From: Camarhynchus parvulus
Taxonomy: Eukaryota; Chordata; Aves; Passeriformes; Thraupidae
Direction: 5' to 3'
Assembly: GCF_901933205.1 (NCBI RefSeq)
Contig: NC_044577.1
Span: forward strand, 2,553,321 to 2,617,320
Length of the DNA stretch: 64,000 nt
Shown piece by piece: positions 36,471 to 49,000 of this stretch. Positions within the stretch are counted from its first letter, which is position 1. The number at the start of each line of letters is the position of its first letter. The translations under genes and the position numbers were made by a program. The notes below the pieces were generated by a model. That model was not told the origin of the DNA. It did not search any database and was given only the letters and a program-made list of their open reading frames with translations.

Positions 36471-39274
36471 CCAAAGAACTTTCAGCTCAAGGACAGGATG
36501 GACAGAGGGTACAGGTGTCTTCCAAGGATGGGGAGTTGTGCACAAATCCTTGTCTTTGATGTAGGGCCGGGATTTCAGACTTACAACCTCAGTCGCTCTG
36601 AGAAAATTGTGCTGTGGTAGGATAAGCTGGGTCTGAGGCTGCAGGGGTGAGAAGTTAAAAAACTCTTGAACTAGACACGAGCTGAAAGAACTGCTGCCAG
36701 GTTAACTCCTAGAAAATCAGCCTCAGTCCAAAGGCTGAACATGAATTGGTGTATAAGCTAAACCAAGTGGTGATGCAGCCTTTGCCAGGCTGACATTCCA
36801 CCATCACTGACACTGCCATCACATCATTTGTTACCAACCCCTCTTGTACCAATCCCTTCCTCTGTTGTCACTTCAAGGGACAGGAGCTGCAGCAGCACAG
36901 CCTGCAGAGCCCTGCTTCCATCTGTCTGTCTCCCATTTGAGCATCCTCCTCTGAGGGCTGGCTCCTGCTCCCAGACAGAAAGCACCGCCTCTTTGGGCTC
37001 TTACAGGGGAAAAGCATGAGAGAATTATCTAGTGCAGACTTTTTGGCAGGCTTTCTAAACTCTGCATTATAGTGTATATTTCTAGACAATGGCTTTGCCC
37101 TTTTGTGGTCATTTCAGAACAAACTGAGCTGCCTCCTCCAATATTTTGGTACCTCTGCAAACTTGCCTTAGACCAAACAGGGGTTTGGAGTGAATCAAAC
37201 TTTGGTGGGATTATTTTAACATATGTGCAATAAAAACTCCCCTTCTCCTTCTGCTTTGCTACTAACTCACATCACAGTTACTCCAGGATTTTGCTACAGG
37301 AAAACAGCATCAGACACAACAAATGGGAGGCACAAGTAAAGTCATGGCTGCTGCCTGTGTTTATGGGAGCTCTGCATCTATCCCACGCTTGGGTCTTTAA
37401 AACTCGAGCTGTACAAAAATGTCTGTAGTGAAACATGAAACCAAATGAGACTGACCCAGACTGGGATTTGGTTTTACATGGGAAAGTCAGGCAAAGTTCA
37501 CCTAGAGAGTTGTGAAGGTTCATGAACCTTGTGAGTGAGTAAAGGTCCAGTTCTGAACAAGCCTAGACAAACCTTTTCCGGAAATTTTAAACAACTGGGC
37601 ATTTGGGAACAGAGATCCTTTAAAATAAATACTTTTGATAGGAAATCCATTGGAGTGAAACCTGGTGGCTTCAACAGTGCTTAACATTAATATGTTGAAT
37701 GAACTGCAAGTTCAAACTCACACAGAGCCTGAGAAGTGTTAAATGAGTGGGAACGAACCTCCTTGTTCCTGGGGCTCCGATTAAAAATGTGTCATTTGCA
37801 GCTCTAGAGTTAAGGAGAGGTGTATTTTGCTTTATTGGATAACTGTACTCTGTCTGAAATATGGATCTCTCCGGGTGGGACCTTTACAGAATCAAAGCAT
37901 CTCCTTATTTTCTCTTGAAAAGCCTCTCAGAAATAATTTTTTACTGTAAAATACCAGTCTGACCTTTCTGGACCTTCTTTTGGCCATGCTCAGCAGAATA
38001 CTTCAGAAACACCAATGCAATATAACTGAGGGCTCCCTAAGCACTACTGTTAACAGCTGAAAATCTGAAATATTTTTGGGGAACACATCCTTAGAGACAG
38101 GTCCTCTGACTATCAGTATTATGATACCACGAAATAAACCTGGGAACTCACCAACATAACAGAGTTTCCCTGAGGTAAAGAAATATTCCAGCAACTTGAC
38201 AGCAGTTAGGGATTTTGCTTTGGGTCACGACTCCAGCTTTTTTTTCCCAGATTTGGCCAGGAGAAATGGAAAAAGATTTACAGTACAGCTCAAGGCCAGA
38301 CACCAAACCTCTTGACTTATCGTCTGGTATCTAATCTTTAAATTAGAAAGGAACTGAAGGCACAGCTTCAGAAGTTACTACTACTGGGTTCCTAAAGCTG
38401 GGGGAGAAAACACAATAAAGGAGTTTTTAGAAGCCAGATGGATAATCCATAGTGTTATTAACATGTGGAACACAAGCTGGTCTGCAAGGGGCTCTGCTGT
38501 CCCTTTCTCTGGGGTCTGGGCAGCAGTGGTGCTGCACAGATCTGAGCTCCAAACACGAGGCACGATGGTGGTCCTGGCCTCACCACTGGCAGCAGCAGAG
38601 GGAAGAGGGTGCCAGGGGTGGGAGGTCTTTTGGTGATGAACCTACTCTTGATACCCCTGGCTCCTGCCCTGCCTGCCATGCTCACTCCAGAGATGAATGG
38701 AGATGGGCAGGGCAGAGCAGGGAGCTCGTCTGGCAGCTTAAAAACAGAAAGGAGCAAAACTTGCCAGCCAGCTTTTTCTTCGTTCAGCAGTGAGGAATGA
38801 CCCTCATTCTCCCCAGTAAAACTCTCCAGCCATCCTGTGATGGGCAAAGGAATAAGGATTAAGAGATGGAATGGTGGTGCACATGCCATGAGCATCACTT
38901 CCATGTGAACTCCACTGCCAGAGCACACATAATAAAGCTTCATTTCCTGGTGCTGTGCCCTGACTTGAGCACACTGCCCAGATCTTCCTCTCGCTCTCAG
39001 CTGAGAGCCAAGTCATTCTATAGGATTATTTTGTTAAGAGCAAAGCTACTTGATCTGAAGAGATTTAGCACCAGATTATGGCCAGAGCTTTTTCCGGATC
39101 AGTGGCAGCAGGGGAAGAGGGCAGGAGCTGTCTGGTGATTTGAGTTGGAACCTGGAGCTTGGGAGACCCAGGTTCAGTCCTTTCAGCAAGCCCCCACACA
39201 TCTGGAGATAAGATACCTCTCCTTCTGTTTGCACACTGAACCTCACACCTCTGCCATTGGGGAAAGCAGCTTTG
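36471..39274. other. Unique non-coding sequence, no gene seen
   Basis: No repeat family is recognised. The 161-aa minus-strand frame at about 38.5-38.9 kb contains no recognisable domain and overlaps several others in competing frames, as expected by chance. Confidence 0.5.
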
Positions 39275-39346
39275 GATAGAGCTGCTGACTTGGGGAGAAT
39301 TCCTGGTTTTGATAGAGCTGCTGACTTGGGGAGAATTCCTGGTTTT
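39275..39346 (+). repeat. 36-bp perfect tandem duplication beside a CR1 copy
   Basis: The 36-base unit starting GATAGAGCTGCTGACTTGGG occurs at 39275-39310 and 39311-39346 without mismatch. It ends seven bases before the 3' terminus of the CR1 fragment at 39353. Perfect identity implies the duplication is recent compared with the CR1 insertion. Confidence 0.95.
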
Positions 39347-39352
39347 CATTTC

Positions 39353-39500
39353 TCACAGAATCACAGAAAGGTTTGTGTTGGAAGGGACCTTAAAGCTCAT
39401 CTCATTCCAAGCCCTGCCATGGACAAGGACACCTTCCACTATCCCACGTTGCTCCTAGCCCTGTCCAAATTAGCCTTGAACACTTCCAGGGATAGGGCAA
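39353..39500 (-). mobile_element. CR1 LINE 3' fragment
   Basis: The plus strand reads TCACAGAATCACAGAAAGG, GTTGGAAGGGACCTTAAAGC, CACCTTCCACTATCCCACG and GAACACTTCCAGGGATAGGG. It is a 5'-truncated copy of about 148 bases and keeps the terminal CAGAATCACAGAA repeat typical of the CR1 3' end. Confidence 0.92.
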
Positions 39501-40113
39501 ATTGCTGTCCTTTGTTTCATTAATTGTTTAATGAAAATTACTCTCCCCTGGACTCCTTAAATTTCATCTCTTTGCACATAAATATTCCCTTTATATACAG
39601 AGAACTCTAACTTGCATAGGGAATGGGAATAGTCTTACAAATTCCCTAGTGCCAGCTTCCCAAATCTGCCAGTTCCAGCCAGGGTGGTTTATTACAACAT
39701 CCTTTGGACTCTCACACTGTTGGAAAGTGTTACCTGAGTATTTCTAGTGAAACACATGAATGGACACGTGTCTAAAAGAGATTTGTACAGATGGGTGCAC
39801 ACACAGACAGGCTCTGCTCCTGAAAGCACTCTGTGACAAGTCCTTCCTTGTAAAAAACGATTGGTGTTACCACAGAACTGCTCTTGTGCCACACCTGCAG
39901 CTCTACAGGGAAGAATGTTTATCTCAGGGCTCTCACTTGGGTTGGCACCAACAAAACCATCACTGGTCCCACCATAAAGTCTTTCTGTAGAAAGTACAAG
40001 TCATTTTACAGAGAGAAGATATTTTCAGAATTTTAGATTAGCTCTGTGGTGAGGGAAATGAGAGATAAGACACATCCCTTCCACCTCATGGGCTGGAATT
40101 GCACCTGGAGTCC
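39501..40113. other. Unique non-coding sequence, no gene seen
   Basis: This is ordinary sequence between a CR1 fragment and the CCATC array, with nothing recognisable. Confidence 0.55.
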
Positions 40114-40195
40114 CCATCCCATCCCATCCCATCCCATCCCATCCCATCCCATCCCATCCCATCCCATCCCATCCCATCCCATCCCATCCCATCCC
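40114..40195 (+). repeat. (CCATC)n pentanucleotide microsatellite
   Basis: About sixteen perfect CCATC units on the plus strand (GATGG on the minus strand). The open frames repeating PSHPI or GWDGM across it are repeat artefacts. Confidence 0.97.
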
Positions 40196-42611
40196 CCTCC
40201 ATTGCCCCAGACTGTCTCTATTTCACACACCAAAGCCACATTTGGAATGTTATGCACCTGGAGCAAGCTGCAACTCCAAAAACAGCAAGAGAAACCATAA
40301 TCCTAAGTCCCACAGCCCAAAGCAGCCATCATGAGATGCTCTGAGTCTTCCAACTTCATAAAACGATGGCCAAACCTCCTTTGATTGCTCTGGGAGCAGG
40401 TTTTAGCTCTTTCTGAACCAATTAAGTACTTCTTTCTCCAGACCCATGCCTTAGTATTAATTCTTTGGAAAGCACTGACAAAGCTGTATCCCTCTGAGGA
40501 CAAGAATGCACTGGGTAAGCTGTTGCCAAATCTCCTTCAATTTTGGTGTGTGTGGAACTATGAAGCAGCAATAGGGTCCATCACATGCTGGGGTACACAT
40601 CTAACATGCCAAGCCCTGTGGCACAGGGACAGAAAACATTTCAGCTCATGGGGGGGCTCTTTGGATCTGCAGCCTGGTGCAACCTATGGACCAGCTCTGG
40701 GCCAGTCACCCTGCAGGGTTTTTTGGGCCTCGGTTTGGAAACCATGGGACTACATCAGAAAAGTAACATAGTAATTTCACTTAGGCTGGAAAAGAAAAAG
40801 TTAATTTAAATAAAACATAATGGAATATAAATATAATTATGATTTTACCGACTGTGTCTCCTCTTACACAGCCCTAGCAGTTACTGGAAATACTGATTAA
40901 CTTGAAAATACAAAACAACTGCTCTTAGAATTGGATATTCTAGTGAATCCTCCTTCCCAGCTCCATGACGAATTCTTGGATGGCTAAACAAGAAATCAGT
41001 ACTGGGCACTGTTCACATTATGGGCAGAAACAAAGTCATGGTAACATGGAGTTGATTGTAAGCCTTGATTACAGGCACTGTATTAATTCCATGGATTTGC
41101 TAAGAGCTTGGGCCAAATGATTACATTTGTACTGCTATTTATGGATCAGATGTTTACATTTCACTTACAGGTCAACCTCACTGATGTAACAACGACCCCA
41201 GGCCTCTGTTGAAGGGCTGGCCAGGGAGATGCTCACAGGGTTTGACAACCTGAGGAACTTGGCACAAAAAATGGGCTCCTGAGACATGTGAGGAGGCAGA
41301 GGCTGGTGGTCCTGAGCCTCCACTGGCCCTTGGGAAAAGGTGGGGCTGAAAAGGGGGGTGCAGAGGCCACCACGGCAGCGCTCCCTGTCCCCTCTGCTGC
41401 ACAAGTCATGACCTCTCTAGACTACAAGCAACACTGTGGAGATTGTGGATATCATGTTGCTTAAAACTGGATGCTGAGGCAATTTATTGCTTTTCACAGA
41501 GGAAATGAGTACAAATTTGGCTGGGGACATAAATAAATATGAGATCATTTACTCGGTGCTGACTTACGTGATGAATGGTTTGCATTTAACCGTTTCCATC
41601 GCACATTGTCCAAGTCCTGGAAGCAGCGTCCTTCTTCTGGGATCAACAGGAGCTGTAGGTGCTCTGCTCCTCAAAACACCCACATTTCTCAGTGCCAAAA
41701 CAAGCACCAGCCACTTCTCAAATCCCTCTTTCAGGATTTTGTGTTTGCAGCATTTGTTACTATTTTTTTTTTACTAAAAAATCAAATTGATCATTGCTAA
41801 AGCCCTGAGACATCATGACTTGTCCTTTCCAAACTTCCATTTTTCACACTTAGACTGAAATGGTCACCAGGTCTATGTGTTTTGCACCAGATCTTTCTTT
41901 TGTGCATCTATGTACTGAAAGAAACCTTTAAAAGTAACAGCTGGTGGAACAAATGGCAGTGTGATTTTTAATGTTTGAGATTCTGATTATTCAAAATTTC
42001 ATCACAATGCCCAGATCCCAATATCCAGACTTATGTATGGAGTTCTGACTGAATGGATCTGATTTTGGGGGCATGATAATAAAATATAGAATAGAGCTAT
42101 AAATCAGAGTTTGCAGCACTGCAAGCACCAAGTTTGGTTTCTGCCATCAAAGCACTCTGAGAACAATAGAAGTCTGCACTGAAGTAGTTTGTGCTGTCAG
42201 ATGGAGGGAAGATGTGGATGGTCTGGGGGAAGGAGGGAAGCTTGGAACTGCCACAGATTTGCTTTAACATAAATATGGGCATAAATCTGTCCTTCATGCC
42301 CCTGAAGACGCATAGCCAACAAACTTTTGAGCAAGAGACAACGTCACAGGCCACAAAGGGAAAATTTCCAGGCCAAAGGACTATGATTGCCCCAGGAGCA
42401 GCTGCAACAATGATATAAGCTGGAAGAAACGTGGTGGTTTAAAAGCTGTGGGCTTCTATGTTCTTAAAGTGAGATACATCATGGAATCAACCCCTGCAAG
42501 AGAATCTTGGCCTTATGAGTGCTTCACTTGAAGCTTCAGTTCACCAAACCATGTATCAAAGACTGTGGAAGGCAGATTAGGACTCAGTGGAGTGTTTTAA
42601 AGCTCCTTTGT
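40196..42611. other. Unique non-coding sequence, no gene seen
   Basis: No repeat or exon is recognised. A run of T occurs at about 41763-41772. Base composition is average. Confidence 0.5.
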
Positions 42612-42715
42612 AGAATCAGAGAATGGTTTGTGTTTGAAGAGACCTTAAAGGTCATCTGGTTCCAATCCCCTGTTCCAGACAGTTCCTGTGGCCCTGGACA
42701 GGGATGCTTTCATGT
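42612..42715 (-). mobile_element. Diverged CR1 LINE 3' fragment
   Basis: AGAATCAGAGAATGGTTTGT and GAGACCTTAAAGGTCATCTG are clear CR1 3' landmarks. The match decays after about 42670, so the left-to-right boundary is uncertain and this is an old or rearranged copy. Confidence 0.75.
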
Positions 42716-45340
42716 GAATGCCACCTGCCTCAGGTCCTGTGCACCAGGAACTTCTTCCACCAGAACACCTTCCACTCTTGATCCAGGTCTTGGTGAACCT
42801 GCTTCCCATTCCAGTCCTGAATTTCTAAGAATAATTTCCACATTCTCTGACAGCAGCCAAGGGAATCACAGGCTATTCTTGCATTCCTCTGCAGGGTTTG
42901 TTCCACCAGCCTTTGAGAACTGATGTCCCCAGAGAAAACTCAGGTAAACCAGGCCAAGCAGAACATCCTACCTTGTTATCCTGTGGGCTCTCCTGAGATC
43001 ATCCTGTTCTGCACTGTGTTTCTTTGGCCCTGACTGCAGCCAACTTGATTTACCCACCAAGAGCTGTGAGCTGTCTCCCCTGGTGTTGTATCCATTGGGC
43101 TCTGGAGCACAGTGTGTTCCTTGCAAGTGGATCTCCATGCAGACAGGCCTGGGAAAAAAACCAGACCAAGACAGAGTTACTTCCCTCCTCCTAATGCCTG
43201 TCCATAATTAGGTCTTTAAAAAAAATAAATGTTGTTGTTTCAAGCACCTTGCTGACAACAAATCCCTTCTCATACATCCTTTTAGTGCTGGCGCCCTCCC
43301 TCCAGCAATGTCAAATGGAAAGAGTAAGGTTTCAGGCTCTGTACCAAGAAATTCCTGTTTTCAAAAGGCCAGACACAACAGCTGGGAAATTTTTGGTTGT
43401 TGCTGCCTTGTGTCAGTTCTTGCCCATTCCTGGAGTGGGGTGTAATTTCTGAAGCCTAGCAGCATTTGAAGCAGGCTGAGCAATCTTTGAATAATATCTT
43501 GGCTGACATTTCCCAGAGGCAGGAGTGTGTACTAACACAGAGCTATATGTGTGTTTTATGGCTGTCTATACACACACAGGCCTGGGGGGAGGACAGGGGG
43601 GTAACTCAGCACGTCTGGCTTTCAAAATGCTGATTCAGGAGACTGGAAGCTACCCCCAAGTTGCTGTTCTAGCCAACCCTGCCCTGTTTTCATCCAAGAT
43701 GAGTCTAGGGGAGCTGAGATGTCTGTTTAGGGTGAGGATGCAGCCCCAAAAGCAGTGACTGCCAGCAGCACTGCTGGGCTGTAATTATGAACAGATTTGT
43801 TTTTGTGATATTCACATTCCCAATGTTCCCCCTGCCTTTCCCCCTCTCAGGGAGCTGTCTCCTCCTCCTCCTCCTCCTCACATACATGCTGAGCCCCTGT
43901 GGGGACACACATTTCCATGGGCAGCAGCAGTGGAAACCCATGTCAGCCCAGTCATCTCCTGGAAGCAGCCTCCTACTCTCTCCAGCACCACATTTCCATT
44001 ACAGCAGCAAGGGTTTTTTGTCCTCTCACGAGTGACTTCCCCCTTGGATCCTGTCAGGAGTGACAAAAAGGTGTCATTTTGTCTGGTTTCTCCAGTGTGG
44101 CTGCCCACACACATTCCCACAATTGTTTCTTCCCCCAGACTCTTTGCAGACATACATGTGCACGGAGGAGGAGGGAATCCCCTCGTTTCCAGGAAAGGCA
44201 AGGGAAGCTGGCTGAGCATTTAGCCCCAGAAACTTCAGCACAGGAGGTGTGATCTGAACTGAGGACTTGAGACAAATCACACCAAGCTCTGAGAGTTTGA
44301 TCAGTCCTTCTCTGCCCTCCAGTTTAGGTGAGCTCTTAGGGGGCTTTGTCCTGGGGTTTTCATCCCAAGCATGCTCTGCCCCAGGGAGGGATTATCCAGC
44401 TGCACAAGCAGCATCAAGATGTGGAGTAGCAGAACACTTCAGAATCACCTCCTGATAAAATATCTGAGGCATTTTGAATCCACATCCATCTTTCCTGGCA
44501 AAGTCTTTTCATCTCAGATATTTTGCTTTCAGAAGTTCTTAGGGTCTGAGCCCAAGAAGGAACATCTCCTCCTCTTCCTTCCACCCACCTGAGCTGACAG
44601 ATGCAGCTGGTGGGGACATTCCTTGCCCGTGGAACCTGGAAGGAGATCTGCAGCAAGTCACCAGTGCTGGATCTGCCTCTGTTCTGTGAGGATCAGGACT
44701 GTGCTGAGGAAAAGCAGATAGGGTTTCACACAATCCAAAGCACACGGACAGGAACTAAAGCTGCGTAAGCACTTTTCTTTGCCGGGGAAATTTTCCAAAC
44801 GTATCTTTAAAAGGAATGTGAAAATATCCCCCCTCCTTTCTTGCTCGCTTCCTAGAAGTCCAGCCTGGTGTGGACAATCCCCTTAGACTCTGCTCTGAGA
44901 GGGATTTAAGGGTTGGGAAGGGGTAGGGATGACAAGGCTGGGAATTCATGGCCTCGGCAGCCAGTGCAGAGCAGGGCCCTAGGAAAGGACTTATCAGTCA
45001 TGGAAAGCACTTAAGGGTAATCATACAGTGCTGCTGTGAGAAAACACACTCAGACACTCAAATCCAGTGAAAATGGATGTGTTTGGGGTCATTTCCCTCT
45101 GATGTTTGTATCCTCCACAGACAATTTAGCTTTTTGGGCATTCCCTCCTCCTCCAGGAATGTCCATGCAAAAGGAAATTTCTCCATGGGAAGTAGTTTGT
45201 TTAAAAGCCAATTTCCATGGGGGAGGGAAAAGCAAAGCCTTGACCAAACATTCTGAGCAGCTGCTTTGTGCACATATTGGCTGCAGTGGCTGGGGGCTGC
45301 ACAGGGCTGCTAAAGACAGAGCTCCAGGGCATGAGGGAAA
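42716..45340. other. Unique non-coding sequence with short CTC run
   Basis: No gene is seen. A CTC trinucleotide run lies at about 43857-43879. The 44.0-44.3 kb part has several overlapping open frames on both strands without recognisable domains. Confidence 0.5.
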
Positions 45341-45815
45341 GGTCTGGGCTCCCCAGCACAAGAGAGACATGGACATGTTGGAGTGAGTCCCGAGAAGGGC
45401 CATGAAGATGATCAGAGGGATGGAGTTGCTTTGCTGTGAGGAAAGGCTGGGAGAATTGGGATTGTTCATGCTGGAGAAGAGAAGGATTTTGGGTGATCCA
45501 ATTGTGGCCTTCCAGTGCCTGAGGAGCTGACAAGAAACATGAAGTAAGACAAATTTACAAGGGCCTGGAGTGACAGCACAAGGGGGAATGGCTTCCCACT
45601 GCCAGAGGGCAGGGTTAGATAGGATATTGGGAAGAAATTCTCTGTGAGGGTGGTGATACTCTGGCAAAGGTGCCCAGAGAAGCTGTGGCTGCCCCTGGAT
45701 CCCTGGAAGTGTCCAAGGCCAGGTTGGATGGGGCTTGGAGCAGCCTGGAATAGTGGAAGGTGTCCCTGCCCATGACAAACGAGCTTTAATGTCCCTTCCA
45801 ACCCAGAGCACTGTG
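45341..45815 (+). mobile_element. CR1 LINE 3' fragment, about 475 bp
   Basis: This is one of the two longest CR1 copies in the window. In order it shows GGTCTGGGCTCCCCAGCACA, AGAGACATGGACATGTTGGA, GGAAAGGCTGGGAGAATTGG, GGAGAAGAGAAGGATTTTGG, ACAAGGGGGAATGGCTTCCC, TTGGGAAGAAATTCTCTGTG, CAGAGAAGCTGTGGCTGCCC and the terminal GTCCCTTCCAACCCAGAGCA. All is CR1 3' region. The last part is included in the tandem duplication that continues to 46088. The 306-codon open frame on the opposite strand results from this element. Confidence 0.93.
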
Positions 45816-46088
45816 GGACTTTGTGAGAATGTTTGATGAGCAATGCCCACCCTTCTGCAGGAGCTGAGCAGGGAAATCACTCCAGAGAAGCTGTGGCTGC
45901 CCCTGGATCCCTGGAATTGTTCCAGGCCAGGTTGGACAGTGTTTGGAGCAACCTGGGATAGAGGAAGGTGTCCCCACCCATGACAAACGAGCTTTAATGT
46001 CCCTTCCAACCCAGAGCACTCTGGAACACTGTGAGAATGTTTGATGAGCAGTGCCCACCCTTCTGCAGGAGCTGAGCAGGGAAATCAG
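45673..46088 (+). repeat. 208-bp tandem duplication containing a CR1 3' end
   Basis: Copy 1 (about 45673-45880) and copy 2 (about 45881-46088) both run from CCAGAGAAGCTGTGGCTGCC through the CR1 terminus and a shared non-CR1 tail (GTGAGAATGTTTGATGAGCA, then CCACCCTTCTGCAGGAGCTG). The offset between matching bases is 208. The copies are roughly 90 percent identical by eye, so the event is old. Copy 2 has no CR1 5' part of its own, which indicates duplication of DNA and not a second insertion. Confidence 0.9.
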
Positions 46089-49000
46089 CTCTCCATGGGG
46101 ATGGTGCCCCATGAACATGGAGCCAACCCACCCTGCTGATCCCACGATGGCTGCTCCCACATCCTGCACCCTTCCCTTGCTCTGTGAGATACAGACCTGC
46201 TGCGCTGAGGTGGGTATGCCCACGTGCACTGACACGTGAGTGTGTACATGGATTAGCAGATTCCAGTGTCTCCCACTCGTCCCCAGGGGCTGAGCATGGC
46301 CCTTGTCCAGGGTGAGGGATGGGAAGCAGTCATCCCTTGGGAAATGACTGAAAACCCCATCTCTGTCCATGGCTTTGCACTACATATCCCTAACACTGAG
46401 CTGAGTCATTCCAGACAGGCTTATCAAAAATGATTTCCCCTTTAACTCCAAAAGCATTTGCTGGTTATAATTACTCTTCTCTTAAAAAAAACCCAAAGAC
46501 CAAAACCAAAACTAAACAAAAACCCCAAGAAAAACTTCAACCCGCTGAGAAAAAGCATCCTCCTCCAAGCACTGTACACATAAATTCATGGAGAAGGAAT
46601 GACAAACTCCCAGTGAGAGTTTCTGGTGGGTCACCACATTAGTTTGTAGACTTTTGTATTCTTGTAAATTGTCATGTTAAAATGACATTGAAGGTCTGCA
46701 CAAAGTTCCAATTGTGGCCATTTCATTTCATATCTAGATTTAACCAGTAAACCTAGAGATCAGCTTCCACAGAAGAAGAAGACCTATAGGTTTTTGCAGG
46801 AGGTTAAGTTCCAAAATCCTTCCCAGTGTCCCAGTCTGTGTGTGTGACTGAAACAAGCACCAGAGTTGAAGAGAAGGAATGAAATGTTTGAGCCTTATTC
46901 CCAGGGAATGTCACTCAGCAGAGCTGCTTTGTGTATTTGTGTCTATTTACACCCACTGAGGATCTAAAATTACAGTTTAAGCAGGAAGCTAAACCTGGAG
47001 TTTTTAAGAAGCCTAAGCAGTTGAATTTAATGCTCAGGAGCAGGGGAAACTGTTCTTGTGCTAACTGGAAGGAGAGCTAGACCTGAGAAATTATAATAAG
47101 AGACAATTTTCACCTTATTATCCACCTCAGGAAAACCAAGTCTTTTAAATATGCCTCAGGATAGAAGCCACAAAATGTTATTTAACATTGGAAAAGCCTT
47201 TCTGGGACTTACAGCAGCTTTCAGTCATGGAAAGGCAAAAATACATCCAGATCCTCCTTCTTTTTTTTTTTTTTTGCAGACAACTCCAGATTAGAAACTC
47301 CTGACACCAAACCTGCCAAAATTGTCCAGACTTGCTCAAAAATCACAAACAGAAATGAACAGCAGTCCCAGAAATGGGAAAGGCCAGAAGCCACTAAGCG
47401 GGAATCTAATTTTGTAACCAGGAGCTTTCTTTGATCTCTTTTACAGGTAATGGGCAGACCTCAGGCTCAGCATCCCTTTGGGAGGGATGAGAGAGAGGCA
47501 GGAGCTGAGTGATCCTGCAGAATTCCTGGCATGGGGGAACTGAGGTGGGCAGCTGTGCAATGACTTACTGATGTGCTGAGGGCCAGCAGAGCTCTGCAAA
47601 GGAAATCTGCCTCTCCCAAGGGCACGCAAATGCAGGAGCTGAGCTCCACATGGCCTGCAGGAAGGAACCCGAGCAGGAGCCAGGTGAAAGGGCTGACCTG
47701 TCATCAGCTCCCCCTCCCAGGGCCCAGGGCACAGCAAAAGGAGATGACAGGAGAGCTCCCAGCCCTCCCCATCCCTGCTGGCTGTGCCTGGGGCTGTGTC
47801 CCCTCTCAGCTATGGAACACGCTGTGCTGGCCACTGCTCCAAAGCTCAGGTGCAGGGGGAGCAGGTGAACACAGGATTCCTGCAACCCCAGGCAAGGGAG
47901 CAGCTTCACTTTGGAGGGAAAACAGCATGGAGGGAGCTGCAAGGTCCTGTCCCCAGCAACAGAGCTGCTTCCCACTCTAGCATCATTTTTATAATCAGGT
48001 TTTTAGCTGGAAACAGCCTTCCCTCTGCTACAGCTGTGCCCCTCCAAGCTCGTTCCAGAGGGATCTGGTAAGGATTTGTCTGTATCTGAGCTCGACACAC
48101 AACCCTCTGGCACAGAGGGAAAAAGCTTCCTTCAGTAGCTCACAACCAGATTTCAGTGTCAGCTTAGTTATTATTCACAACAGCTCTGCCTGAAAATCTC
48201 TACAAACACAAGCAAAACGTACCAGACTGTGGGGATGACCATGCAAACTTCCAGGATGAAGTTTCTCTCTGTCCCACCCTTTCTGGAAGAGGCTGAAACA
48301 CCCCAGGACCCCTTTTCTCCCTGTGCTCCAACAGTGTGATCCAAAGAGCCAGGAGCTGGTGCAATTCCCAGAAATGAGATTTCCTTTAATTCACAGGCTC
48401 TTGTCTTTGCCCTCTCAGCAGTGTCTGCAGCAGCTGAGTGCACTTCACAGCACAGCCTGATTCCTGAGGGATGCACAGAGTTCATAAATGCTCAATAGAG
48501 CTCCTTGAGCATGTTACAGACAGGAAAATTATACTGCTGCTGCTGGGTGTTACCCATTGATTACTCATTTATTAAAACATTCCCCCCTTCCAACCACTTG
48601 TAAATAAAAGCCTTGCTATTAAAACTCAGCCCTCTTGAAAGCACAGAAGTGCACGGAGATGAAATCCCTTCCCAGACGTGGAGGTGACCTCCATCTACTA
48701 TAAACATTATCCCACATTCAAATTTGGAAATGAAACAAGGGTGAGGCAAGGAGTCCTGATTCTGGCCAGAGCTTCCCTGCAGTCAGAGGTGAGCTCTGGT
48801 GCCAGGGCTTGCTCCAGCCCTCCTGCCTGCCTGCTTCCACAGGATCTTTGGATCATTCTGTGCATGTTTCAGACTGGGTGGGGGAAAGGTTCCTTTGCAC
48901 AGACATCTGATGAGGCTTACTCACAAGTGTTACTCACCAGCCACTTGCTTGTGGGCAAGGAGAAGTTCAAGCCCCATTCTTTGCTCAGACCCAAGAAACA

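Noticed and set aside
40114..40195. Regular short repeats considered as a CRISPR-like array
   Set aside because: The repeats are contiguous 5-base units without spacers, in a vertebrate-type genome context.
45089..46009. 306-codon open frame on the minus strand, the longest in the window
   Set aside because: It runs antisense through the CR1 fragment and its tandem duplication. The repeated peptide pieces mirror the 208-bp DNA repeat, and the same peptide words recur at every other CR1 copy in the window.
47261..47279. Polypyrimidine tract followed by GCAG, resembling a splice acceptor
   Set aside because: No adjoining open frame resembles an exon, no branch point or downstream donor is convincing, and T runs of this length are common in introns and intergenic DNA.
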